Of a DNA stretch of 55,973 nucleotides, positions 1 through 7,446 are shown piece after piece. Origin of the DNA: an uncultured Actinomycetes bacterium (lineage in GTDB: Bacteria; Actinomycetota; Thermoleophilia; Solirubrobacterales; 70-9). Where the stretch lies: assembly GCA_946482365.1 (NCBI GenBank), contig CAMLQY010000012.1, positions 1 to 55,973 on the forward strand, given 5' to 3'. The notes under the pieces were generated by a model, which was not told the origin of the DNA, did no database searches, and saw nothing but the letters and a program-made list of their open reading frames with translations. The position numbers and the translations under genes are program-made. The stretch's first letter is position 1. Every line of letters starts with the position of its first letter.

Positions 1-943
1 CGTAGTAGTCGAGGACGGTGACCCCGTACTGGTCGCGGAACCAGCGGATCGCCTCGGGGTTCAGCGGCTCGCCGGCCGAGCAGACGACCCGAAAGCGTTG
101 GGGGTAGCGCTCGCTGGCATCCCCTATCGCCATCATCGAGCGGATCGCCGTCGGGGTGGCGAAGACGTTCGAGGCTTCGTAGCGGGAGAGGAAATCCAGC
201 TGCTTGTGGGGATCGAAGCCGCCGGCGCGCTGGTAGACGAGCTGGACGGCGCCGAGCCGCCAGGGGCCGAGCAGCGGGCAGATGCCGGCGGCCCAGGCCC
301 ACTCCCCCATGCCGTGGAAGCGCTCGCCCTCGCACACCTCGTGGCAGAGCTCGAACTCGTTGTGAGCCAGCAGATAGCGGTGGGCGTGGACGATGCCCTT
401 GGCGAGGCCCGTGGTGCCGGAGGTGTAGTAGAGCTGGGCGGGGTCCTCGGCGGAGGTGTCGGCGGTCTCGAAGGCGTCGGACTCAGGGGCGAGGAGGCTT
501 GGCTCGAGGACGACGAGGCGCGGGCCGTCGAGGCCCTCGAAGCGCGAGGCGTTCGCGGCGTCGGTGACCAGCACCTTCGGCTCGGAGTCGGTGACCCGGT
601 GCGCGATCCCCTCGTCCCCGTAGAGGACCGACATCGAGAGCAGGATCGCGCCGAGCTTCCAGGTCGCGAAGAACAGTGCGGCGGTCTCCGGGGTGGGCGG
701 CAGGACCAGGGCGACTCGGTCGCCCTTCTCCACCCCGAGGCCGGCGAGCAGGTTGGCGGCCTGGTTCGAGAGCGCCTGCATCTCGCCCCAGTGGACCTCC
801 CGCGCAGCGCCTTCGTGATGCTCGTGGAGCATCGCCAGCGCGTCGGGGTCGCGGGCGTCGCAGACGTCGGCGGCGATGTTGTAGCGGGCGGAAACCTGCC
901 ACGAGTACTGGTCGCGCAGCTGTGCGTAGCGGTCGCTGCTCAT
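1..943 (-). CDS. Acyl-CoA synthetase (AMP-forming), N-terminal part, cut by window edge
   Basis: This is the first ~314 residues of an ANL-superfamily adenylate-forming enzyme, which activates a carboxylic acid with ATP and transfers it to CoA. The AMP-binding P-loop TSGTTGLAKG lies near residues 174-183, and a later CSAGEPLNPE block matches the acetyl/medium-chain acyl-CoA synthetase subgroup. The C-terminal lid domain lies beyond base 1, so the substrate cannot be inferred. The ATG at 943 is preceded by an AGGGAG ribosome site and shares one base with the stop of the upstream reductase gene (TGATG), which suggests translational coupling. The family call is secure; acyl chain preference is unknown. 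Confidence 0.9.
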   Translation of the reverse strand, partial: MSSDRYAQLRDQYSWQVSARYNIAADVCDARDPDALAMLHEHHEGAAREVHWGEMQALSNQAANLLAGLGVEKGDRVALVLPPTPETAALFFATWKLGAILLSMSVLYGDEGIAHRVTDSEPKVLVTDAANASRFEGLDGPRLVVLEPSLLAPESDAFETADTSAEDPAQLYYTSGTTGLAKGIVHAHRYLLAHNEFELCHEVCEGERFHGMGEWAWAAGICPLLGPWRLGAVQLVYQRAGGFDPHKQLDFLSRYEASNVFATPTAIRSMMAIGDASERYPQRFRVVCSAGEPLNPEAIRWFRDQYGVTVLDYY

Positions 944-1494
944 CAATCTCCCTGAGGCTCGTACCGCATCGCCACCGCGCCTGAGCCGAGCTCCTGCCGG
1001 CTCACGAGCTTCAGGTCGACATGCTTCGACAGTCCGGCGAGCAACGTCGGCCCATGGCCCACCACCCTGGGGTGCACCACGAACTCGTACTCGTCGATCA
1101 ACCCCAGCTCCGCCAACGCCAGGGGGAGCTTCATGCCCCCCACCCCAAGTCCCTTGCCCGGCTTCTGCTTCAGCTTCTTAACTTCCTCGCCGAGATCCCC
1201 ACGCACGAGCTCCGCGTTCCAATCGACCTGTTCCAGGGTGCTCGACACGACGTACTTCTTCATTGCGTCGATCGTCCGGCCGAAAGGCGCCATCCAGTCA
1301 GGCATCGCTTCCATCTGCCCAGGCGGCCGCCAGGCCGACTCCATCATCTCGTAGGTCACCCGGCCGAGGAGGAGAGCATCCGCCCGTTCGAGACCCTCCG
1401 TCGCGTGACGATGGGTCTCCTCGTCCGGGGAAATTGCCCGGTGATCGCAGCACCCGTCCAAGGTGACGTTGATCGAATACCGGAGAGGTCGCAC
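943..1494 (-). CDS. Dihydrofolate reductase family protein (RibD C-terminal-like)
   Basis: The protein has 183 residues and belongs to the DHFR/RibD-C reductase fold, in which NADPH binds a Rossmann-like core. The N-terminal RYSINVTLDGCCDH block, the LLLGRVTYEMM segment and the later GVGGMKLPLALAELGLIDEY block are typical of this stand-alone subfamily, whose physiological substrate is mostly unknown. I chose the GTG at 1494 because the conserved block begins directly after it. The longer upstream reading runs through a tRNA fragment and is not coding. The gene starts only 24 bases from that fragment, so its promoter must lie in or beyond the tRNA-bounded segment. It couples to the acyl-CoA synthetase gene through TGATG. 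Confidence 0.85.
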   Translation of the reverse strand: MRPLRYSINVTLDGCCDHRAISPDEETHRHATEGLERADALLLGRVTYEMMESAWRPPGQMEAMPDWMAPFGRTIDAMKKYVVSSTLEQVDWNAELVRGDLGEEVKKLKQKPGKGLGVGGMKLPLALAELGLIDEYEFVVHPRVVGHGPTLLAGLSKHVDLKLVSRQELGSGAVAMRYEPQGD

Positions 1495-1517
1495 TGCGTA
1501 AACATACTTCCGAAGGT

Positions 1518-1560
1518 AAGCGGCTGATGGGATTCGAACCCACGACCTTCTGCATGGCAA
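1518..1560 (-). repeat. Duplicated 3' half of tRNA-Gly (attachment-site-like scar)
   Basis: These 43 bases are identical to 2416-2458, which is the anticodon loop to 3' end of the intact tRNA-Gly(GCC) gene. The match stops abruptly inside the anticodon loop and the sequence beyond is unrelated. A 3' tRNA fragment in direct orientation on the 3' side of an intact tRNA is the classic footprint of a tyrosine-recombinase integration. The segment between the copies holds one small gene and no integrase. Confidence 0.85.
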
Positions 1561-1702
1561 TGACGCCGGTCTCACCTTCGCCAGGAACCGATTCCGGTGG
1601 TCCTGCGTCGTGGAGTGATCGCCGGGCGAGAGCGACGCTGGAGGAACTCGACCCAGAGGGGCAGGATCAAGCCGACCCCTTTCAGAACGCCCCTGAGCGA
1701 GA

Positions 1703-2287
1703 ATGCCGCCGATGCCTGACGAGCTGCCGATCCTGCTCCTCGCCACGCCGGCGGAGCTCGAAGCCTGGCTGGAGGAGAGCCACGCCGAGTCCCGGGGGCT
1801 CTGGCTGAAGATCGCCAAGAAGGGAACCGAGCCGCCGAGCGTCACCTATGCCGAGGCACTGGAGCTGGCGCTCTGCTTCGGCTGGATCGACAGCCAGAAG
1901 CGCGGCCTCGACGAGCGCCACTTCCTGCAGCGGTTCACGCCGCGCCGTCCCGGTGGCCGCTGGTCGAAGATCAACCGCGAGAAGGCGGAAGCACTACTCG
2001 CAGCCGGCGCGATGCGACCGGCGGGGCTGGCCGAGGTCGAAGCGGCCAAAGCCGATGGTCGCTGGGAGGGCGCCTACGAGGGCCAGCGCGCGGCGGAGGT
2101 GCCGGGCGACCTGCGGCGCGAGCTCGACGCCAATCCCGCCGCGGCCGAGTTCTTCGCCGAGCTCGACAGCGCCAACCGCTACGCGATCGTCTACCGCCTC
2201 GGCGACGCGAAGAAGCCGGAGACGCGCGAGCGGCGGCTGCGCAAGTTCGTCGCCATGCTCGAGCGCGGCGAGAAGATCCACCCCTGA
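1703..2287 (+). CDS. YdeI/OmpD-associated family protein
   Basis: The 194-residue product matches the YdeI family (sometimes called bacteriocin-protection proteins). It has an N-terminal block EAWLEESHAESRGLWLKI, the central LCFGWIDSQKRGLDE and a C-terminal RRLRKFVAMLERGEKIHP tail. Biochemical function in this family is poorly defined. The ATG at 1703 is used; a second ATG at 1712 is possible because neither has a strong ribosome site. The gene is alone between the two tRNA-Gly repeats and is therefore the likely cargo, or remnant, of an integrated element. Its base composition resembles its neighbours. Confidence 0.8.
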   Translation: MPPMPDELPILLLATPAELEAWLEESHAESRGLWLKIAKKGTEPPSVTYAEALELALCFGWIDSQKRGLDERHFLQRFTPRRPGGRWSKINREKAEALLAAGAMRPAGLAEVEAAKADGRWEGAYEGQRAAEVPGDLRRELDANPAAAEFFAELDSANRYAIVYRLGDAKKPETRERRLRKFVAMLERGEKIHP

Positions 2288-2415
2288 TTCAGGCGCTTGC
2301 CCGGGGTAAGTGCGCCTCGCTAGGGGGAAACGGCGCTTGTAGCCCACGGGTCTACAAAAGCAAGAGGCTGATTTTCCTCGCGATGCAAGTGGCCTACTTG
2401 CAGGGGATTCGCGAA

Positions 2416-2458
2416 AAGCGGCTGATGGGATTCGAACCCACGACCTTCTGCATGGCAA
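2416..2458 (-). repeat. tRNA-Gly 3' half, partner copy of the 43-bp direct repeat
   Basis: This is the second copy of the repeat at 1518-1560 (offset 898 bases) and forms the 3' part of the intact tRNA gene. The geometry, with the intact tRNA at one end and the 3' fragment at the other, is that of attL/attR. Confidence 0.85.
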
Positions 2459-2490
2459 GCAGACGCTCTAGCCAGCTGAGCTACAGCCGC
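2417..2490 (-). tRNA. tRNA-Gly (anticodon GCC)
   Basis: The minus strand folds as a full cloverleaf. The acceptor arm is GCGGCTG paired with CAGCCGC, with discriminator U as usual for tRNA-Gly. The D arm begins GCTC. The anticodon stem TCTGC/GCAGA encloses loop TTGCCAT, giving GCC. The T arm contains GGTTCGAAT. CCA is not encoded. A T4 run follows the 3' end. The gene reads glycine GGC codons, which are heavily used in GC-rich genomes. Its 3' half is duplicated at 1518-1560. Confidence 0.97.
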
Positions 2491-2500
2491 GCGGACGGCG

Positions 2501-2506
2501 AGTATA
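2501..2506 (-). promoter_or_regulatory. -10 box of tRNA-Gly
   Basis: TATACT on the minus strand lies 10 bases upstream of the mature tRNA 5' end. No good -35 hexamer is visible at 16-18 bases. The rest of the 2491-2760 gap holds no gene that I can support. Confidence 0.5.
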
Positions 2507-2760
2507 GCTGTGGGGCCTGGAGTCGCTTGGCGATCTCAGTCGGCTGGGCGCTACTCAGTATTTGGTAGACTACCTGCAGTTCCGGTGGACGGTCGCCGGT
2601 CCAGCAACAAGAGGGGGCTCAGCATCTCTGACCCAGAAGCCCTCGTTGCGTGTGCAGGTGCTCGTTGTCGCGGCGGTCCCTCCCTCCGTCGCCTCGACAT
2701 GAGTCCCGGCCAGGCCGGCGGCCGTCCATCCGGAGTCTCTCCGGCTGGAGGCCCAGCGCC

Positions 2761-3264
2761 CTAAGCGTCGAGCTCCGCCAGCAGGCCGCTGAGGTCCAGC
2801 GGGCGCGTGTACATCTCGACCTTCTGCCCGGGCTGCGGCGCCGGCCACTCCTCCTTCGGCCGGTCCCAGTAGAGCTCGATGCCGTTGCCGTCGGGGTCGC
2901 TCAGGTAGAGCGCCTCGCTGACCCCGTGGTCGGAGGCGCCGCTGAGCTCGACGCCGGCGCGGCGCAGGCGGCCGAGCGCATCGGCCAGGGCGGCGCGGGT
3001 CGGGTAGCGGATCGCGAAGTGGAAGAGGCCGGTCGAGCCCGGCGGCGGCGGCGAACCGCCCTTCGAGTGCCAGGTGTTGAGGCCGATGTGGTGGTGGTAG
3101 CCGCCCGCGGAGACGAAGGCCGCTTCGTCTCCATAGCGCTGCATCAGCTCGAAGCCGAGCACGCCGCAGTAGAACTCGAGCGAGCGCTCCAGGTCGGCCA
3201 CCTCGAGGTGGACGTGGCCGATGTCGGCGCCGGGGTCGATCGGCTCAGGGGCCATCGAGGGCAT
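2761..3264 (-). CDS. VOC family protein (glyoxalase/extradiol dioxygenase fold)
   Basis: A 167-residue vicinal-oxygen-chelate protein with two beta-alpha-beta-beta-beta modules. Candidate metal ligands are the histidine in GHVHLEV near residue 17, the histidines of GYHHHIGLNTW near residue 56, and the glutamate of NGIELYWD near residue 135. The HHIGLNTW and NGIELYWD signatures resemble catechol-2,3-dioxygenase-like members, but the substrate is not predictable. The start overlaps the end of the RNase HI gene by 20 bases (ATG 3264) or 11 bases (ATG 3255), so it belongs to the same transcript. Confidence 0.85.
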   Translation of the reverse strand: MPSMAPEPIDPGADIGHVHLEVADLERSLEFYCGVLGFELMQRYGDEAAFVSAGGYHHHIGLNTWHSKGGSPPPPGSTGLFHFAIRYPTRAALADALGRLRRAGVELSGASDHGVSEALYLSDPDGNGIELYWDRPKEEWPAPQPGQKVEMYTRPLDLSGLLAELDA

Positions 3265-3643
3265 TGTTGACGAGGCGGTCGGCCTCGGCGTTGTGCTCGC
3301 GGCGCACGTGGCGGATCGACCAGCTCTCGAAGTCGCGCAGCGCCTCCTTCACCTGGGCGTGCAGCTCGCGCATCGTCGCGTCCTTGACCTTGTACTCGCC
3401 CTTCACCTGCTTGACGACGAGCTCCGAGTCGCCGACCAGCTCCAGCTCGCTCGCCCCGAGCTCAGCCGCCCGCTCGATCCCGAGCAGCAGCGCCCTGTAC
3501 TCGGCGACGTTGTTGGTCGCCCGGCCGATCCGCTCGCCCCGCTCCTCCAGCACCGCGCCGGCGGCGTCCTGGACGACCGCGGCGATCGCCGCCGGGCCGG
3601 GGTTGCCGCGCGCCCCGCCGTCGACGTTGACGAGGAGCTTCAC
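3245..3643 (-). CDS. Ribonuclease HI family protein
   Basis: A 132-residue RNase H fold enzyme that cleaves RNA in RNA-DNA hybrids. The acidic catalytic set is complete: D8 in the VDGGARGNPG motif, E48 in NNVAEYRAL, D72 in VGDSELVV and D122 in HNAEADRLVN. The GTG start at 3643 overlaps the stop of the upstream gene (GTGA), and no other start lies before the conserved motif. An RNase HII gene (rnhB) also lies in this window, so both hybrid-processing classes are present. The sequence resembles the short actinobacterial/archaeal type rather than E. coli RnhA. Confidence 0.92.
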   Translation of the reverse strand: MKLLVNVDGGARGNPGPAAIAAVVQDAAGAVLEERGERIGRATNNVAEYRALLLGIERAAELGASELELVGDSELVVKQVKGEYKVKDATMRELHAQVKEALRDFESWSIRHVRREHNAEADRLVNNALDGP

Positions 3644-4062
3644 CGCCGCCTCAGCCAGCCGGCACGGCGACGGCGCACCGGGGAGCCGGCCGCGCCGAAG
3701 ACCACGCGGCCGCCCTCGTCCAGGCTCGCGTTCCAGTGGCGGGCGGAGCGATCGAGCTGCTCGACGTCCTCGCCCCTGGCGATCTCCCAGACCGGCCGCC
3801 GGCCCTCGCCGGCGTCGACCCCCCACTGATACCAGCAGAGGTCCCAGGCGACGGTGATCCGCACCTCGCTCGGCGACCCCGCGGCGGCCCCGACCGAGAC
3901 CGAGGGCCGGCCCAGGCTGCGAGTCAGGCCCGCCACCGTGCGGGCGGCATCGCTCTCGCCGAAGCGGGCCACCGCTCGCTCGAGCTTGCTGCCGGGCGAC
4001 TCCTCCTGCCGCCTCCTCACGTTCGCCCCCGGAGCGGCTGGATCGCGCTGGTAGATGCTCAC
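3640..4062 (-). CDS. Conserved-looking hypothetical protein upstream of RNase HI
   Basis: I do not recognise this 140-residue protein. It has a charged N-terminal third, a central segment EVRITVAWDLCWYQWGVD with several aromatics, and a basic tail ending GWLRRR. There is no signal peptide or membrane helix. The GTG start at 4062 lies 6 bases after a TAGCTT box, which would give a nearly leaderless transcript. Its stop overlaps the RNase HI start, so the two are probably translated together, which supports this being a real gene. Confidence 0.6.
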   Translation of the reverse strand: MSIYQRDPAAPGANVRRRQEESPGSKLERAVARFGESDAARTVAGLTRSLGRPSVSVGAAAGSPSEVRITVAWDLCWYQWGVDAGEGRRPVWEIARGEDVEQLDRSARHWNASLDEGGRVVFGAAGSPVRRRRAGWLRRR

Positions 4063-4068
4063 GCCTGA

Positions 4069-4074
4069 AAGCTA
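4069..4074 (-). promoter_or_regulatory. -10-like box (leaderless) for the 4062 gene
   Basis: TAGCTT (TANNNT type) ends 6 bases before the GTG start. No clear -35 is seen. It is one of seven such boxes in the window. Confidence 0.35.
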
Positions 4075-4100
4075 GTTCACCGAGCCCGGCGCGACATGGT

Positions 4101-6167
4101 TCAGCCGGCGGCTGAGACGACTTTTTCGGCAAGGTGGGCCGGCACCTCCTGGTAGCGGTCGAACTCGACCTCGAAGTCCGCCCGGCCGCCGCTGATCGAG
4201 CGCAGGTCGGGCGCGTAGTCGAGCACCTCGGCCATCGGCACCTCCGCCCTCACCTCGGTCATCGCCCCCTTCGGCTCCATGCCCAGCGGGTGCCCGCGGC
4301 GCGAGTTGAGGTCGCCGATCACGTCGCCGACCACGTCCTCGGGGCAGCTGACCGCGAGCCGCACGATCGGCTCCAGAAGCACCGGGTCGGCCGCTTCCAT
4401 CGCCTCCTTGAAGGCCATTGCGCCGGCGATCTTGAAGGCCATCTCCGAGGAGTCGACGTCGTGGTGCTTGCCGTCGACGAGGAGGACCCGCACCCCCTTG
4501 ACCGGGTAGCCGGCGACCGTGCCGTGCATCATCGCCTCCTCCACCCCTTTCTCGACCGCCGGGATGAAGCCGCCCGGGATCGCCGCGCCCTTGATCTTGT
4601 CGACGAACTCGAACTCGACGCCGTCGCCCGCCGGCTCGATCTCGATCTGGCAGTCGGCGAACTGGCCGCGCCCGCCCGACTGCTTCTTGTAGCGGGCGTG
4701 GGCGCTGGCCGGGGAGCGGATCGACTCCTGGTAGGGCACGCGCGGCGGGTGCAGCTCGATCTCGACCCCGAAGCGCCGCTTCATCCGCTCGACCATCACC
4801 TCGACGTGGATCTGGGTGAGGCCGGCGATGATCTGCTCCCCGGTCTGGGCGTCGCGGTGGACGTCGAGGGTCGGGTCCTCTTCGGTCAGCCGCCGCACCG
4901 CCGTCGCGGCCTTCTCCTCGTCCCCCTTGGACTTCGGCTCATAGGCGAAGGCCATCACGGGGTTGGGAAGGTCGAGCGGCGGGAAGGAGATCTCCTCCTG
5001 GTCGCCGCAGAGGACGTCGCCGGCATGCGTTTCCTTCAGCTTGGCGACCGCGCCGACGTCGCCCGCCCCCAGCTCGGGAACCGGCCGCACCTCCTTGCCG
5101 AGCGGCTGGCCGAGCTGGCCGATCCGCTCCTTCTGGCCGACGCCGGCGTTGAAGGCCTGCGAGTCCGAGCCGAGCGTCCCGCGGTAGACGCGGAAGAGGT
5201 TGACGCGGCCGGTGTAGGGGTCGGCGAGGGTCTTGAAGACGTAGGCGACGAGCGGGCCCTCCTCGTCGGGCTCGATCTCGATCTCCTCTCCCCCGGCCCC
5301 GCGTGCCGTCACCGCGCCGCGCATCGCCGGCGAGGGCAGGTCCTCGACCAGCGCCTCGAGCAGCCGGCCGGTGCCGAGGTTGCGGGTCGCCACCCCGCAG
5401 GTGACCGGGAAGATCCGCCCGTCGGTCACCCCCTGCTTCAGCACGCGCACGATCTCGTCGTGGTCGATCTCCTCGCCCTCCAGGTAGCGCTCCATCAGCT
5501 CGTCGGAGTTCTCCGCCACCTCGTCCATCAACCTCTCCCGGTGCTCCTCGGCCTGCTCGCGCAGCTCGGCCGGGATCTCGACCTCCTCGGCCGCATCCGG
5601 GCCCGTCCCCTCGTAGACGAACGCCTTCAGGTCGATCAGGTCGACGACGCCGCGAACGTCCTGCTCGGCGCCGATCGGGATCTCGGTGGCGACCACGTGA
5701 GGGCCGAACGCCGACTTCAGCGAATCCATGGCGCGGAAGAAGTCTGCCCGCTCGCGGTCGAGCATGTTGACGTAGACGAGCCTGGCCAGGCCCTCGGCGT
5801 CGGCGCGGCGCCAGAGCCGCTCGGTGTGGACCTCGACCCCCATCACCGCGTTGACGACGACCACCGCCGCGTCGGCGACCCGCAGCGCCGCGATCGCGTC
5901 GGCGACGAAGCTCGGCTCCCCGGGCGTGTCGATCAGGTTGATCTCGCGGCCGTCGTGCTCGAAGCAGGCGACGGCGGCGTTGATCGACATCGCCCGCTCC
6001 TGCTCGTCGGGCTCGTGGTCGGAGACGGTGGTGCCGTCGCTGACGCTGCCCAGCCGGCCGACCGCCCCCGCCTCGAACAGCATCGCCTCGTGCAGGCTCG
6101 TCTTGCCGCAGCCCCGGTGCCCGATTAGCGCGACGTTGCGAATCCGGTCTGCAGCCTTGTGGGGCAC
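4101..6167 (-). CDS. EF-G-like translation GTPase (EF-G2 type)
   Basis: A 688-residue protein with all EF-G domains: an N-terminal GTPase domain, domain II, domain III, domain IV and the V-type C-terminus. The P-loop is GHRGCGKT (residues 16-23) instead of the GHVDHGKT of canonical EF-G. G3 is DTPG, and the G4 base-recognition motif reads NMLD rather than NKMD. These are features of the EF-G2 paralogue group, whose cellular role differs from main translocation and is not settled. The GTG at 6167 is chosen because the G domain begins right after it and TTGAAT/TACCTT promoter hexamers sit just upstream. The longer upstream reading runs into a repeat. Confidence 0.93.
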   Translation of the reverse strand: MPHKAADRIRNVALIGHRGCGKTSLHEAMLFEAGAVGRLGSVSDGTTVSDHEPDEQERAMSINAAVACFEHDGREINLIDTPGEPSFVADAIAALRVADAAVVVVNAVMGVEVHTERLWRRADAEGLARLVYVNMLDRERADFFRAMDSLKSAFGPHVVATEIPIGAEQDVRGVVDLIDLKAFVYEGTGPDAAEEVEIPAELREQAEEHRERLMDEVAENSDELMERYLEGEEIDHDEIVRVLKQGVTDGRIFPVTCGVATRNLGTGRLLEALVEDLPSPAMRGAVTARGAGGEEIEIEPDEEGPLVAYVFKTLADPYTGRVNLFRVYRGTLGSDSQAFNAGVGQKERIGQLGQPLGKEVRPVPELGAGDVGAVAKLKETHAGDVLCGDQEEISFPPLDLPNPVMAFAYEPKSKGDEEKAATAVRRLTEEDPTLDVHRDAQTGEQIIAGLTQIHVEVMVERMKRRFGVEIELHPPRVPYQESIRSPASAHARYKKQSGGRGQFADCQIEIEPAGDGVEFEFVDKIKGAAIPGGFIPAVEKGVEEAMMHGTVAGYPVKGVRVLLVDGKHHDVDSSEMAFKIAGAMAFKEAMEAADPVLLEPIVRLAVSCPEDVVGDVIGDLNSRRGHPLGMEPKGAMTEVRAEVPMAEVLDYAPDLRSISGGRADFEVEFDRYQEVPAHLAEKVVSAAG

Positions 6168-6174
6168 GCTAGTG

Positions 6175-6202
6175 AAGGTACACCCGGGACGGGGCAATTC
6201 AA
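6175..6202 (-). promoter_or_regulatory. Promoter of the EF-G-like gene
   Basis: The minus strand shows TTGAAT (6202-6197), a 16-base spacer and TACCTT (6180-6175), which ends 7 bases before the GTG start. Transcription would begin at or next to the start codon. This is the best -35/-10 pair in the window. Confidence 0.55.
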
Positions 6203-6215
6203 GCGGTGGATGTAA

Positions 6216-6291
6216 GGGACGCCGGTGCCCCTCCCCAAAACGCTCGGCAGGAGCCTCGCTTGAGTGTTTTGGGGAGGGGCACCGGCGTCCC
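6216..6291. repeat. Hairpin A, copy 1
   Basis: The arms 6216-6245 and 6262-6291 pair over 30 bp with one G-T wobble. The apical sequence GGCAGGAGCCTCGC is conserved in all three copies. The A end faces the EF-G-like gene, 48 bases upstream of its start. Confidence 0.9.
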
Positions 6292-6461
6292 CTCGACAGC
6301 GCACGAGCTTCGAAAGCTCTTCCCCAGGAGCGCCAGCCCGGCTCCCCAAAAGCTCCACATGCTCTGGATGTCGTTACGGGCGCCACAAGCTCTTTTTTTA
6401 AAAGCTTGGGAACCCTGAGACCGACTTCGCAATCTGGGCATCACCCGGTGACGTGTTGGAA

Positions 6462-6601
6462 GGGAGCCTGGCTGTCCTCCAGGGGAATGTCGCGAAGCGG
6501 CTGACGCAGTCTGTTTCTAGGCGCGGCCGCAGGCCGCGCTCCTCGTTGCACCGCGCGTAGGCGCGGTGCAATCAATTCCCCTGGAGGACGGCCAGGCTCC
6601 C
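6462..6601. repeat. Branched structure B, copy 1
   Basis: An outer 27-bp stem (6462-6488 with 6575-6601, one G-T pair) encloses a conserved unpaired stretch GTCGCGAAGCGG and two inner hairpins. One inner hairpin is GCGCGGCC/GGCCGCGC, and the other is TTGCACCGCGC/GCGCGGTGCAA. The structure ends 27 bases past the sigma gene stop, so it could also terminate that transcript. Confidence 0.85.
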
Positions 6602-6628
6602 CCACCCCAACCCTCAGCGGAAGACTGG

Positions 6629-7402
6629 CTATACAGCCTGAAGGCCGGACTTGAGTCGCATCACTGCCTTGGTGTGCAACTGGGAGACGCGCGACTCGGT
6701 CACCCCGAGGACCTCGCCGATCTCGCGCAGGGTGAGGTTCTCGTAGTAGTAGAGCGCGACCACGAGCTGCTCGCGCTCGGGCAGCGAGGCGATCGCCTCG
6801 GTCAGGCGGTCCTTGACCTCGCTGCTGGCGAGCGACTCCTGCGGGTCCTCGGCGCGAGGGTCGGAGATCGTGTCGAGCAGCGAGACCTGGTCGCCCGAGG
6901 AGTCCGAGACCGTCCACAGCTCGTCGAGCGCGTAGACCGAGGAGTTGGCGATCTCCAGCAGCGAGGACTGCAGTTCCTCCTCGTCGACGCCGAGCTCCTT
7001 GGCCAGCTCGGCTTCCGTGGGCGCCCGCTGCAGCTCGTGCTCGAGCTTGGCCTGCGCCGCCTCTATTTCGCGGGCGCGCGAGCGCACGGAGCGGGGCACC
7101 CAGTCGAGCGAGCGCAGCTCGTCGATGATCGCGCCGCGGATCCGGGTCATCGCGAAGGTCTCGAACTTGATCCCGCGCTCGGGCTCGAAGCGCTCGATCG
7201 CGCCGATCAGGCCCATCAGGCCGTAGGAGATCAGGTCGGCGTCGTCGACGTGGGACGGCAGCCCCGCCCCGAGGCGGCCGGCGACGAACTTGACCATCGG
7301 CGAGTAGGCGACGACGAGCCGCTCGCGCGCGCCCGCGTCCCCTTCGCCCTTGTAGCGGCGCCACAGATCGCGCAGCTCCACCTCTTTTACGCCTGTTTCC
7401 AT
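6629..7402 (-). CDS. RNA polymerase sigma factor, WhiG/FliA (sigma-28-like) family
   Basis: A 257-residue group 3 sigma factor. Region 2 is evident around residues 25-95, with DDADLISYGLMGLIGAIERF and the GIKFETFAMTRIRGAIIDELR core-binding/-10 recognition helices. Region 3 follows. Region 4 has the helix-turn-helix LTLREIGEVLGVTESRVSQL near the C-terminus. In actinobacteria this family controls motility or developmental genes, but no flagellar genes are in view, so the regulon is unknown. It is likely co-transcribed with xerD and the L,D-transpeptidase upstream (gaps 44 and 33 bases). Structure B of the composite repeat follows its stop. Confidence 0.92.
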   Translation of the reverse strand: METGVKEVELRDLWRRYKGEGDAGARERLVVAYSPMVKFVAGRLGAGLPSHVDDADLISYGLMGLIGAIERFEPERGIKFETFAMTRIRGAIIDELRSLDWVPRSVRSRAREIEAAQAKLEHELQRAPTEAELAKELGVDEEELQSSLLEIANSSVYALDELWTVSDSSGDQVSLLDTISDPRAEDPQESLASSEVKDRLTEAIASLPEREQLVVALYYYENLTLREIGEVLGVTESRVSQLHTKAVMRLKSGLQAV

Positions 7403-7446
7403 GGCCTAGGCCGTGATTCTAGAGTCGTCGGCGGGTGATTTGCCGA

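Larger units (their letters stand above)
6216..6601. mobile_element. Composite palindromic element, copy 1 (hairpin A - spacer - branched structure B)
   Basis: This 386-bp unit fills the gap between the EF-G-like gene and the sigma-factor gene; the 461 bases without a gene hold this element and the EF-G promoter. It has hairpin A at 6216-6291, a spacer of about 170 bases, and structure B at 6462-6601. The same parts in the same order and spacing occur at 40026-40416, and hairpin A begins again at 55915. The two spacers have diverged but share short blocks near their A ends. I find no convincing coding region in it. I do not recognise the family. Mobility is inferred only from dispersal. Confidence 0.7.

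Noticed and set aside
2336..2358. Small hairpin TTGTAG...CTACAA after the YdeI-like gene as a terminator
   Set aside because: The stem is weak and no T run follows on the gene strand.
4134..6128. Long open frame opposite the EF-G-like gene (and similar long antisense frames opposite smc, recG and priA)
   Set aside because: High GC content keeps the opposite frames open. These frames have Arg/Pro/Leu-rich composition, no recognisable motifs, and lie entirely over well-supported genes.
6391..6415. AAGCTCTTTTTTTAAAAGCTT stretch inside the composite element as a terminator
   Set aside because: The T run is inside the putative stem rather than after it, and the stretch is absent from copy 2.
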